This document shows positions 42,793 to 50,914 of a DNA stretch of 64,000 nt, in pieces. The stretch's first letter is position 1; each line of letters starts with the position of its first letter. Under the pieces are notes generated by a model. The model ran no database searches. It had not been told where the DNA came from and worked only from the letters and a program-made list of their open reading frames with translations. Position numbers and translations under genes: made by a program. The DNA is from Dialister hominis (GTDB lineage: Bacteria; Bacillota; Negativicutes; Veillonellales; Dialisteraceae): contig NZ_AP019697.1 of assembly GCF_007164725.1 (NCBI RefSeq), forward strand, positions 1,895,501 through 1,959,500, read 5' to 3'.

Positions 42793-43204
42793 ATTTCCAT
42801 TCTTTCTGGATTTTCTCTTTCAGGTCCAGAATGCGCTGTTCTATGATTCTTATAGTTTTCTCGTATTCTTCCCTGGATTTCCCGGAAGGATCGTCAAACC
42901 CCCAGTTCTCTTCGTAAGCGGCCTTCATGGCCGGGCAGGCTATGCCGCAGCCCATGAGAATGACGATGTCCGGCGCCGGGATATCCCTGAGCGTCTTGCT
43001 CCTCTGCGTCTTTTCCATGTCTACGCCATGCAGCTCTTTCATCCATTTGACGGCGCCCGGGTCAAGGTGATCCTGCTTTTCCGTACCCGCTGAAAAGGGT
43101 TCGAACGCATCTCCCGCCAGTTTTCTTCCCAGGGCTTCTGCGATCTGGCTTCTGCATGCATTATGCGTGCAGAGGAAAGCCACTTTCGGCTTATTTTTAT
43201 TCAT
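42791..43204 (-). CDS. arsC: Arsenate reductase, thioredoxin-coupled (LMW phosphatase-like)
   Basis: 137 residues. The P-loop CTHNACRSQ (Cys12) and the redox pair near CGIAC (Cys86, Cys90) match the thioredoxin-dependent ArsC family, which reduces arsenate to arsenite for export. Last gene of arsR-acr3-arsC; overlaps acr3 by 4 bp, so translation is coupled. Confidence 0.92.
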   Translation of the reverse strand: MNKNKPKVAFLCTHNACRSQIAEALGRKLAGDAFEPFSAGTEKQDHLDPGAVKWMKELHGVDMEKTQRSKTLRDIPAPDIVILMGCGIACPAMKAAYEENWGFDDPSGKSREEYEKTIRIIEQRILDLKEKIQKEWK

Positions 43205-44259
43205 CTTGTTTTCCTCTTTGGGAAATAGTCCTGCGTCGAATTGGCGATGAGGACAAGGGTGAGCATGACAGGAACTTCTGTCAGCACGCCGACGGTGGTT
43301 GCCAGCGCGGCAGGGCTCGTCGTGCCGAAAAGGGCAATGGCGACGGCCACGGAGAGCTCAAAGAAATTGGATGCGCCGATCAAGGCTGCCGGAGCGGAAA
43401 TATCATATGGCAGCTTCAGGATGCGGCAGGCACCATAGGCGATAAAGAAGATAAGGAATGTCTGAAGAATGAGCGGCACGGCGATGAGGACGATGTGCAG
43501 CGGATTCGACAGGATGACTTCAGTCTGGCCGGCAAAGATGAGGATCAGCGTAAGGAGAAGTCCGATGGTCGTCGCATTATCGAATTTGTGGATGAATGTC
43601 TTTTCGAAGTACTCCCTGCCATGGCTCTTGATGACGCTGATACGTGTCAGGATGCCTCCTGCAAGCGGAATGACGACGAAGAGGAGGACACTTAGGAAAA
43701 GCGTGCTGTACGGGACTTCGACATGGGACACGCCCAGGAGGAATTTCACGATCGGCACGAAAAGGACAAGGATGATGAGATCATTCGTTGCGACCTGGAC
43801 GACAGTATACGCCGGATTTCCTTTTGTCAGAGAGCTCCAGACGAAGACCATGGCCGTACAGGGAGCCGCCCCCAGGAGCACGGCGCCGGCAAGGTACTGC
43901 GTCGCAATGTCCGGCGCTATCCACGCTTTGAATACGACGAAGAGGAAGAAACTGGCGATGCCGTACATGGTGAACGGCTTGATGAGCCAGTTCACGATCC
44001 ATGTGACGATGAGGCCCTTCGGATTTTTCCCGATTTCCCTGACGCTTTCAAAGTCGACCTTCATCATCATGGGATAAATCATGACCCAGATGAGGATGGC
44101 GATCGGTATGGAAATCCCTGCAATCGTCATATTTCCAAGAAAAGCCGTCACGGACGGCGCGGCTTTACCAATAAGCACGCCGGCGGCCATGCAGAGAAAT
44201 ACCCAGACCGTCAGGTAGCGGTTGAAGAAGCTGATGCCTTCCTGTTTTTCCTGGCTCAT
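43201..44259 (-). CDS. acr3: Arsenite efflux permease Acr3
   Basis: 352 residues, ten hydrophobic helices. Family landmarks are LIWVMIYPMMMKVDF, LLGAAPCTAMVFVWS with the essential Cys, and IGASNFFELSVAVAIALFG. It exports As(III) (and possibly Sb(III)) by proton exchange. It overlaps arsR upstream and arsC downstream by 4 bp each. Confidence 0.94.
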   Translation of the reverse strand: MSQEKQEGISFFNRYLTVWVFLCMAAGVLIGKAAPSVTAFLGNMTIAGISIPIAILIWVMIYPMMMKVDFESVREIGKNPKGLIVTWIVNWLIKPFTMYGIASFFLFVVFKAWIAPDIATQYLAGAVLLGAAPCTAMVFVWSSLTKGNPAYTVVQVATNDLIILVLFVPIVKFLLGVSHVEVPYSTLFLSVLLFVVIPLAGGILTRISVIKSHGREYFEKTFIHKFDNATTIGLLLTLILIFAGQTEVILSNPLHIVLIAVPLILQTFLIFFIAYGACRILKLPYDISAPAALIGASNFFELSVAVAIALFGTTSPAALATTVGVLTEVPVMLTLVLIANSTQDYFPKRKTR

Positions 44260-44621
44260 TTTCCGGCTTCCTTTCCGTCATCCTGGCAGGGATCCCCTGC
44301 TCCGTTATCCCTGCAGGATTCGCAGGTCTTGTAATCCGCATAAGCTTCTTCGCTGATGGTGTAGCGCTCTACCAGTGCGCGCAGCGTCCTGCCGCCTTCC
44401 AGCGACAGCGAATAATACATCCACTTCCCGCACTTGCAGGAATCGACAAGGCCTGTATCGCAGAGAATTTTCATGTGGTGCGAAAGCGTCGGCTGCGTGA
44501 TGTGCAGCTCCTCTAAAATAACGCAGGCACATTTTGAACCGTCCTGCAGCATATGGAGAATCGCCAGACGGTTCTCATCCGTCAGCGCTTTTATGATCCG
44601 TACATCGTTTTTATAATCCAT
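44256..44621 (-). CDS. arsR: Arsenic-responsive repressor ArsR
   Basis: 121 residues, ArsR/SmtB winged helix: LTDENRLAILHMLQDGSKCACVILEEL (vicinal Cys pair in the DNA-binding helix, the classic As(III) site) and TQPTLSHHMKILCDTGLV. A Cys-rich tail (YKTCESCRDNGAGDPCQD) may add metal affinity. ATG at 44621 is used; the longer frame to 44666 runs through the promoter. Confidence 0.92.
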   Translation of the reverse strand: MDYKNDVRIIKALTDENRLAILHMLQDGSKCACVILEELHITQPTLSHHMKILCDTGLVDSCKCGKWMYYSLSLEGGRTLRALVERYTISEEAYADYKTCESCRDNGAGDPCQDDGKEAGK

Positions 44622-44650
44622 CTCGAACCCCCCTCTTGTGATATATGGTA

Positions 44651-44684
44651 AGTATAAAGCATACATTCACGCTTGTCAATGTAT
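44651..44684 (-). promoter_or_regulatory. arsR promoter and operator
   Basis: On the minus strand TTGACA (44674-44679 complement) and TATACT (44651-44656 complement) are 17 bp apart. A perfect inverted repeat ATACATT/AATGTAT (44661-44667 and 44678-44684) overlaps the spacer and the -35, as expected for autoregulation by ArsR. Confidence 0.82.
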
Positions 44685-44703
44685 CAATATGAAGAAAGAG
44701 CAT

Positions 44704-44738
44704 GAAAAGAGCAGCCCATAGCGAGCTGCTCTTTTTTA
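44704..44738 (-). terminator. Terminator of the TauE/SafE gene
   Basis: AGAGCAGC ccatagcga GCTGCTCT with T tracts on both sides. Confidence 0.88.
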
Positions 44739-44755
44739 TTCCCATTTTTTATTGA

Positions 44756-45493
44756 TCAGATCAGGATCATGCTGCCTGCTGCGAGAAGTAAGCAGTAAGT
44801 CAGGCGGTTGAACATTTTCTGGTTGATCATGTCATGAATCTTGTTCCCGAGCCAGATGGCAAATACGAGCGGAATGACGCCGAGTGCCAGGAGCTGGAGG
44901 AACTGCGCATTGTAGAGGCCTTTGGAGTAGTCGTTGAACATCAGGACGAGGTTCAGAATCGACCATACGGAAGCGACGTTGGCGCGGAAGGAGTCTTTGT
45001 CACGGAAGGTGGCAACCAGGTAGACGACCAGGAGGGCGCCGCCGGAAGCGAACATGCCGTGGATAATTCCTGCTCCGAGGAGTACCGGGATGGCAATCCA
45101 TGCCGGGAGGGAAGAATTAGACTGCTTCATGAAGAGGTTCTTCAGTGCGACGGCTACGATGATGCCGCCGTAGAGAGGAACGAGGATGGCCTGGTTCACG
45201 ACGTTGTAGAGGTGAATGCCAATAGCCATGCCGACGAGCATGAAGGCAACGATTCGGAAAAGTTCCTTCGGGTTGATATATTTGCGGTTCTGCACCATGA
45301 GCAGAACGCATACGAGCCAGCAGATGACATTTATGACCGCTTTGGCCATATCTGGTCCGTAGAGGAGGATGGTCGGCGGAATGGAGAGCATCACGCCGGC
45401 AAATCCGGTCAGGGCCTGTATTATATTTGAAATAAATACGGCTGCCATAAAGAGAGCTAATTTTACAAATTCTGGAAGCATCATAAGATCCAT
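44756..45493 (-). CDS. TauE/SafE family sulfite/organic anion exporter-like permease
   Basis: About 245 residues with 7-8 hydrophobic helices. The repeated TauE motif is seen as NIIQALTGFAGVMLSIPPTILL and GAGIIHGMFASGGALLVVYL. The substrate is unknown. The ATG at 45493 follows GTGGTGAACGAG; no better start is present upstream, although the frame stays open to 45616. Confidence 0.82.
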   Translation of the reverse strand: MDLMMLPEFVKLALFMAAVFISNIIQALTGFAGVMLSIPPTILLYGPDMAKAVINVICWLVCVLLMVQNRKYINPKELFRIVAFMLVGMAIGIHLYNVVNQAILVPLYGGIIVAVALKNLFMKQSNSSLPAWIAIPVLLGAGIIHGMFASGGALLVVYLVATFRDKDSFRANVASVWSILNLVLMFNDYSKGLYNAQFLQLLALGVIPLVFAIWLGNKIHDMINQKMFNRLTYCLLLAAGSMILI

Positions 45494-46173
45494 CTCGTTC
45501 ACCACATTTCTTTGTTTTAATATTCGGCTTGGGATTTCTCGTATCCTGGAAGCCCGATAACTTGTATGTTTTCCATTATATTCTCTTTTTTCGAATTGTA
45601 TAGTAGGCTTGACCATTCTCTATTTATTGATATGTTTAAGTCATAGCAAGATAGCATATCAATCTTATTAGGTTATACAGTTTTAAGCAGCTATCCTATT
45701 ACTCAAACTCATCTGAAAGCCTTTGGATGAGTTTGAGTTATATCCGATACAATCGAGCTTTTTTCAAAATGACCATGATTTTAAGTGTTTTGAAAATTGA
45801 CCGGGCGTTCAAAACCTTTATGCATAATGTATAAAAAAGTGATAGCTATAGAATATTTCTATGGCTATATCGTTTGCCGCTTATACCTTATTTCATCATG
45901 AAGATGCAGAACAAAGTGTAAGGAATTGGAGGCAGGATTATTTCCCCTTCTCGCTGCCATCTGCCTGCTTCCAGAGCTTTGCCGGGCAAAGGCTTTCGCG
46001 ATTTCCTTCCCCACTGCTTTTGCAGAAAAGACTTCGAACGCCTGAAGTGGTATTACCTGCACCTGCAGCATTCCTGGAAATCACGGGACCGGTTACGCTC
46101 TTTTGGCTATTTCTTCCGTATCCTGTATAATAGATGTAATACTTAATGAATTTACTGAGCGTGGAGGTTTTTT
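45494..46173. other. Gene-free gap of 680 bp containing a 13-bp inverted repeat
   Basis: ACTCAAACTCATC (45701-45713) is the exact complement of GATGAGTTTGAGT (45726-45738) with a 12-base loop and no T run, so it is not a standard terminator. Small frames at 45861-46130 have no start signal and no protein-like composition. A TATAAT-like box at 46125 probably serves the next gene. Confidence 0.6.
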
Positions 46174-46674
46174 ATGGCAGATAATGTGACTCCGTTCCCG
46201 CAGGGGGTTCGGCATAAGAATTTGAAAGCGGATGCTTTCGAAAAGTATATGAAGGCAGAAGGGCTGAATTTCTTCCGCCGTCAGGATGTGCATGATTCTT
46301 TTGATACGGTGATTTTCATGACAGCACTGCCGGCCGGCGCAAGCCACAAGGTCGTGACGGCTGTCATTACGAATAACAGCATGTACCTTCTCGTCCGCGT
46401 GCATCTGGGCACCTGCCCGAAGGGGCCGGCCCGCCAGACGTTCCTGGACTATATCAACCAGCTGAACGGCCATCATGCGATCGTGAAATATTCCGTCGAA
46501 CGGGATGACAATGTATTCCTCGATGTCTGCGTGACATCCCGCGACGAACGCTTCGATCCGTCCGTCGTCCGCACGTCGCTCGACCTTCTTGTTTTCCACC
46601 TGAAGGAATACTATGATGACATCGCACGCCGTCTGGACAAGACAAGCGATCAGACGAACGGCTTCACCATGTAA
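46174..46674 (+). CDS. YbjN-like domain protein
   Basis: 166 residues. The fold pattern (FEKYMKAEGLNFFRRQD, TAVITNNSMYLLVRVHL, YINQLNGHHAIVKYSVERDDNVFLDVCVT, LDLLVFHLKEYYDDIARRL) matches the YbjN/type III chaperone-like family of unknown function. ATG at 46174 follows GTGGAGG. Confidence 0.7.
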   Translation: MADNVTPFPQGVRHKNLKADAFEKYMKAEGLNFFRRQDVHDSFDTVIFMTALPAGASHKVVTAVITNNSMYLLVRVHLGTCPKGPARQTFLDYINQLNGHHAIVKYSVERDDNVFLDVCVTSRDERFDPSVVRTSLDLLVFHLKEYYDDIARRLDKTSDQTNGFTM

Positions 46675-46687
46675 AAAATGGAAATAA

Positions 46688-46733
46688 AAAAGGGGCTATG
46701 ACAAAATGTGCAATCATTTTGCCACAGCCCCTT
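46688..46733 (+). terminator. Terminator after the YbjN-like gene
   Basis: AAGGGGCTATGACAAAATG/CATTTTG.CACAGCCCCTT long hairpin. Confidence 0.85.
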
Positions 46734-46734
46734 G

Positions 46735-46950
46735 TGCATTGTTATATTCGATTTTTGGGGATTATCCAACATATTTATCTATCTGTTTTATCTGAAAACC
46801 TCAAAACCTCGCTTTGCTCGAGAACTACTGTATTCCCCGGCTTCGCCGGGACCTTCTCCTTCGGAGCAAGGTTAACACCCTTAAACCGAACTTCGTTCGA
46901 GGAAAAGCAAAAGCAGCATTTTGTTGGATTTTGTCACAGCCCCTTTTCTT
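46735..46950. repeat. Palindromic repeat cluster bounded by terminator-like arms
   Basis: After a GGGGATTATCCAACA motif (46757), hairpins CCTCGCTTTGCTCGAG, CCCCGGCTTCGCCGGG, CTCCTTCGGAG and CCGAACTTCGTTCGAGG follow each other. The right end TTTTGTCACAGCCCCTTTT (46934-46951) is an inverted match of the left terminator at 46688, so the whole is framed by a large inverted repeat. Confidence 0.7.
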
Positions 46951-46964
46951 ATGATCAAATCATT

Positions 46965-47519
46965 TTAGATCTTTTTCAGTTCTTCGATGAGTTTCTGAGC
47001 GCTTGCTTTGCAGTTATCTACGATCTTCTGCTTGTCTTCCTCGGTGGAAAGGCCTGGTACGTACATGCAGCCGTAGGTGATGATCGGTTCATGCTTCTTC
47101 ATGCCGGTGAATGTTGCGAGCTGATCGAAGTTGAAGAAGAATTCGCTGATCGGATGGTTCTGCGGGCCTTCATGGCTGTAGGATTCTTCCGGGCCGCCAG
47201 TGGTGCTGGAAATGAAGAAATCCTTTCCCTGCAGAGCTGTTCCGCCGGTGCCGTATGCGAAGCCGTGAGCGAGGACTTCTTCGACCCATTTCTTCAGGAG
47301 TGCCGGATAGGAGTACCAGTAGAGCGGGAATTCAAATACAAGAGCATCTGCGTCTACGACAGCTTTTCTTTCAGCTTCGATGTCGAAGTCCCAGCCAATT
47401 TCGGAGAGGTCTTCGATGGTGATATCGAGGCCGGAATTCTTGAGTTCGGTGAGGATAGTCTGGTTTGCCAGAGACTGATCAAGATGCGGATGTCCGGAAA
47501 TAACTAAAATTTTTGCCAT
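46965..47519 (-). CDS. NAD(P)H-dependent oxidoreductase, flavodoxin-like (KefF/MdaB type)
   Basis: 184 residues. FMN-binding flavodoxin-like fold: ILVISGHPHLDQSLANQTI, FEFPLYWYSYPALLKKWVEEV with HGFAYGTGG, and STTGGPEESY. It reduces quinones or similar electrophiles. ATG at 47519 with AGAAGGATTC upstream. A 20-bp palindrome lies 44 bp before the start. Confidence 0.88.
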   Translation of the reverse strand: MAKILVISGHPHLDQSLANQTILTELKNSGLDITIEDLSEIGWDFDIEAERKAVVDADALVFEFPLYWYSYPALLKKWVEEVLAHGFAYGTGGTALQGKDFFISSTTGGPEESYSHEGPQNHPISEFFFNFDQLATFTGMKKHEPIITYGCMYVPGLSTEEDKQKIVDNCKASAQKLIEELKKI

Positions 47520-47562
47520 AATTGAATCCTTCTTTCTGAAATATGATTTATTTGATACTATA

Positions 47563-47582
47563 ATGTAAAGGTATCTTTACAT
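47563..47582. promoter_or_regulatory. Perfect 20-bp palindrome in the divergent oxidoreductase/def promoter region
   Basis: ATGTAAAG-GTAT-CTTTACAT, resembling operators of HxlR/MarR-type redox regulators that control quinone reductases. No regulator gene is adjacent. Confidence 0.6.
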
Positions 47583-47646
47583 TTAATATGTTCAATATAA
47601 TAGTATTATAACACAGTGTCAGTTTTTGGGATATAGGGGGATTTCT

Positions 47647-48060
47647 ATGATAAAAGATATTGTAAGAGACATTCTTTTCCTGCAGAGGAAGGCAGAACCG
47701 GCGACAAAGGACGACTGGCAGGTCGGAAGGGACCTTGTCGATACGCTGGAAAGCAAGCTCGATACCTGCGCAGGCCTTGCCGCCAATATGATCGGGAGCA
47801 CGAAGGCAGTCATCCTTTTCCGTCAGGGAAATAAGTCCGTCGTCATGTACAATCCGGAAATCTTAAAGACCTCCCCTGCCCCGTATGATGCCGAGGAAGG
47901 CTGCCTGTCCCTCGACGGCCGCCGCCCTTGTAAAAGGTACGACAAGATCGAGGTCAAGTTCATGGATTCCCTCTTCAGGAAGAAGACGAAGACCTTCACG
48001 GGATTTACGGCAGAAGTCATCCAGCACGAAATCGACCACCTGCATGGGATTTTGATCTGA
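47647..48060 (+). CDS. def: Peptide deformylase
   Basis: 137 residues. Three family motifs: CAGLAANMIG (motif 1, normally GxGLAAxQ, Gln replaced by Met), EEGCLSL (Cys metal ligand) and QHEIDHLHG (HExxH). It removes the formyl group from nascent proteins. The altered motif 1 is typical of the shorter, divergent deformylases of Firmicutes, and a full-length def may exist elsewhere. ATG at 47647 follows AGGGGGATTTCT. Confidence 0.87.
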   Translation: MIKDIVRDILFLQRKAEPATKDDWQVGRDLVDTLESKLDTCAGLAANMIGSTKAVILFRQGNKSVVMYNPEILKTSPAPYDAEEGCLSLDGRRPCKRYDKIEVKFMDSLFRKKTKTFTGFTAEVIQHEIDHLHGILI

Positions 48061-48069
48061 AATGAAAAA

Positions 48070-48118
48070 GAAGTGGTTGGGACAAAATGTGTAACCATTT
48101 TGTCCTAACCACTTTTTC
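48070..48118 (+). terminator. Terminator after def
   Basis: AGTGGTTGGGACAAAATG/CATTTTGTCCTAACCACT long stem with T5. Confidence 0.9.
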
Positions 48119-48131
48119 TATTGGAATATTT

Positions 48132-48256
48132 CATTAGAGGATCATCCAGCATCTACATGCATTGGATTTGTCTGAGTGCCTGACGGATGCTTCATCTCCC
48201 TAGAGAATGAACCCCTTTCGGCGCATGCGCGCCACTTTCCCCTAACGGGGACAGCA
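48132..48256. repeat. Repeat unit: GGATCATCC motif and palindromic repeat
   Basis: AGAGGATCATCCAGCATCTA corresponds to AGAGGATTATCTAACAATTA at 60413. It is followed by GAACCCCTTTCGGCGCATGC, GCGCCACTTTCCCCTAACGG and GGACAGC, the same unit as at 60624-60672. Confidence 0.75.
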
Positions 48257-48281
48257 ATAGCTGCAGCCTCTTTTTTATTGA

Positions 48282-49721
48282 TTATCCGTTTCTGAGTGCT
48301 CTCTTCAGGATCTTGCCTGTTGCGTTTTTCGGGAGGGCGTCCATCGGGATGAAGCGTCTTGGGATCTTGTAAGTGGCGATGTTGCCTGCCATGTACTTGC
48401 GGATCTTGTTTTCGTCGTATTCGTATCCGTCTTTCATGACGACATAAGCCCAGACTGCCTGTCCTCTCAAAGGATCAGGATGTCCGACGACAGCGCATTC
48501 GCCTACGCCTTCGACTTCATAGATGCAGTCTTCGACTTCGCCCGGATAGACGTTTTCGCCGTTGACGATGATGAGGTCTTTCAGGCGGTCTACGATGTAG
48601 ATGTAGCTGTCTTCATCCATGTAAGCCAGGTCGCCGGTTCTGAGCCAGCCGTCTTCGGTGAAGACCTTCTTCGTTTCTTCCGGCTTGTTCCAGTAGCCCT
48701 TCATGACATTGTCGCCGCGGACTAAGAGTTCGCCGACGGTGCCCGGTACGTACGGGCCGCCGTTTTCAGTGAGGATCATAGCTTCGACGCCCGGTATGGC
48801 AGGGCCGCTGGTCAGGTATTTCGGCTTGTTTTCCGGAAGGACGCTGACGACCGGGGATGCTTCTGTCAGGCCGTATCCTTCGCGGACAGGATGGCCGAAG
48901 CGATCATAGAATGCCTTGGCAACCGGCTGCGGGATGGATGCGCCGCCGGAGATGAAATCATGGACGGTTTCCATGACGGACGGTTCGCCTTTTCTGGCAA
49001 GCAGGTTGTACATCGGCGGAACCATGATGGCGATGGTGACAGAGTGTTCGACGATCGTATTTATGATTTCAGACGAGCTCTTAAAACGCAGGATGACGAT
49101 CGTGGAATGATGGTACAGGCTGGAGTTCACGACAGTGGTGAGGCCGTAGCAGTGGAACATCGGCAGGATGCAGAGGACCTTGTCTTCCGGCATGAAGATG
49201 ACCTGTTTGGTGAACTGTTCCACGTTGGAAATAAGGTTCTTGTGCGTCAGCATGGCACCCTTCGGGCTTCCGGTCGTGCCGGAGGTGTAGACGAGGGCGC
49301 AAACGTCGTCTTCTGTCAGATCAGACGGGAATGGCGGTGCTTCTTCGAGCGGGCCGTCCTTGGCTTCGTAGTCGTAATCATGCAGGTCGATGACGCGGCA
49401 GGAAACGGTCAGCGGCACATCGGAGACGACGAGCTTGGAACCGGAGTCCTTCAGGATGAAATCGACTTCGCGGTCGACAAGGGAATTGTTGATCGGGATG
49501 ATGATGGCTCCCAGGGAAATGACTGCCATGTATGTATAGATGAAACCAGGGCGGTTGGCGCAGTAGAGGCCGACTCTGTCGCCTTTCCTGACACCTTCTC
49601 TGTAAAGCAGATTTCTGAATCTTCTGATGGTTTCGGCCAGCTGGCCATATGTGATTTCTACGTCGCCGTCAAGGGCTATATGGGCGGGATCCGCTCCGTT
49701 GATCATTTCATGTACAAACAT
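48282..49721 (-). CDS. Long-chain fatty acid-CoA ligase / AMP-binding enzyme
   Basis: About 479 residues, ANL superfamily. The P-loop is YTSGTTGSPKGAMLTH, followed by GGASIPQPVAKAF, the GYGLTEASPV adenine site, TGDLAYMDEDSYIYIVDR and the C-terminal Lys in PKNATGKILKR. It activates a fatty or aromatic acid as acyl-AMP and transfers it to CoA. ATG at 49721 follows GAGAGGTGA; the GTG at 49730 is part of that site. Confidence 0.9.
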   Translation of the reverse strand: MFVHEMINGADPAHIALDGDVEITYGQLAETIRRFRNLLYREGVRKGDRVGLYCANRPGFIYTYMAVISLGAIIIPINNSLVDREVDFILKDSGSKLVVSDVPLTVSCRVIDLHDYDYEAKDGPLEEAPPFPSDLTEDDVCALVYTSGTTGSPKGAMLTHKNLISNVEQFTKQVIFMPEDKVLCILPMFHCYGLTTVVNSSLYHHSTIVILRFKSSSEIINTIVEHSVTIAIMVPPMYNLLARKGEPSVMETVHDFISGGASIPQPVAKAFYDRFGHPVREGYGLTEASPVVSVLPENKPKYLTSGPAIPGVEAMILTENGGPYVPGTVGELLVRGDNVMKGYWNKPEETKKVFTEDGWLRTGDLAYMDEDSYIYIVDRLKDLIIVNGENVYPGEVEDCIYEVEGVGECAVVGHPDPLRGQAVWAYVVMKDGYEYDENKIRKYMAGNIATYKIPRRFIPMDALPKNATGKILKRALRNG

Positions 49722-50017
49722 CCAGGTCACCTCTCTGAAATTACCTTCCGCAAGGCGGAATCGGCCGTCTTTGCAGCCTTTGCACCGGCCGCATCTTCCC
49801 TTCCCGGAAAGGTTTCTTTTCTCGTATAATAGGCCGTATTTGTATTATTATAGACCTTTCCGCGTCCGTTCTCAATGTTAACGGCCAAAATCGCCCGTTT
49901 TCAGGGTGACAATTTGATATTTATCGTTGAGTGCCGATGGGCGCTGCATTATAATATATATATAACTATGAATCGAAATCGTAATGCGTTAAAATAGTTG
50001 AAATCGTGGAGGGTTCT

Positions 50018-50914
50018 ATGCTGTCAATCTATCCGGTGTTTTTCCCTTACTTCAAGTGCAAGGCGGATGCCTGCAGTCATACCTGCTGCCAGATCTGGGA
50101 AATCGATATCGATCCCGACAGTGAGGCACGCTACCGAAGCGAAAAAGGGCCTCTTGGCGAAGAACTGGCCCAGTGGATGCAGAAGAGTGAAGACGGGTCC
50201 ACCTGTTTCAAACTGAATGATGAAGGATACTGCCATTTTCTCACCAAGGAAGGGCTCTGCCGCCTCGTCCTTGAAAAGGGCGACGACTATCTCTGCGACA
50301 TCTGCAAGATGCACCCACGTTTCTTCAAGTACATCGACGACTGGGAACTCTGCGGGACAGGGCTTTCCTGTGAAAGGACCGTCGAGCAGATCATGGAAGA
50401 AAAAGGCTCGCTCACCTTCCGCGCGGACAAGGCCGACGGCTTCTATTCGCTCGAAGACCTCGTGAATGCGCTCGGCTGGGACATGCAGACATCTGCCTAC
50501 GTCTTCCGCCCGAGCCTTGAGGAAAAGCGCGTGAAGACAGTCCTTTCGCGTCTCGAAAAAACGGAGCCGATCGACGAGGCATGGACGAACCGCCTGTCCC
50601 TCATGACGAGGAAGACGGATTCGCTCATCCGCCTGGCCAGGGCCTACCTTTCGAAATATGATCCGTACTTCTTCAACCGCCTTTACCAATACATCTGGTA
50701 CCGGGCGCTCGATGAATCAGATGCGTACGGCATGGCAGCCGTTTCGGACTTTGCCCGCGACGCCGCCGAATACATTTTCCTTGAAGCGGCGCTGACGGAC
50801 GATCCGATCCGCTCAGCCGCACGCTGGTCGGAACAGGTCGAGTATGACACGAAAAATCCTGCCATTCTCCTGAACCTGATCGCCAATGCAGAGGAGGAAG
50901 GCAAAGATGTTTGA
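50018..50914 (+). CDS. FliB-like protein (flagellin lysine-N-methylase family)
   Basis: About 298 residues with the Cys pattern of the family: FKCKADACSHTCCQIWEIDID, CHFLTKEGLCRLVLE, DYLCDICKMHPRFF and CGTGLSCER. These could bind a metal cluster. Named after FliB, which methylates flagellin, but no flagellar gene is in the window, and such proteins occur in non-motile anaerobes, so the substrate is open. ATG at 50018 follows GTGGAGGG. It overlaps the next gene by 8 bp. Confidence 0.82.
   Translation: MLSIYPVFFPYFKCKADACSHTCCQIWEIDIDPDSEARYRSEKGPLGEELAQWMQKSEDGSTCFKLNDEGYCHFLTKEGLCRLVLEKGDDYLCDICKMHPRFFKYIDDWELCGTGLSCERTVEQIMEEKGSLTFRADKADGFYSLEDLVNALGWDMQTSAYVFRPSLEEKRVKTVLSRLEKTEPIDEAWTNRLSLMTRKTDSLIRLARAYLSKYDPYFFNRLYQYIWYRALDESDAYGMAAVSDFARDAAEYIFLEAALTDDPIRSAARWSEQVEYDTKNPAILLNLIANAEEEGKDV

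Noticed and set aside
45861-46130. An 89-codon plus-strand frame
   Set aside because: No ribosome binding site and no protein-like pattern; kept as non-coding gap.
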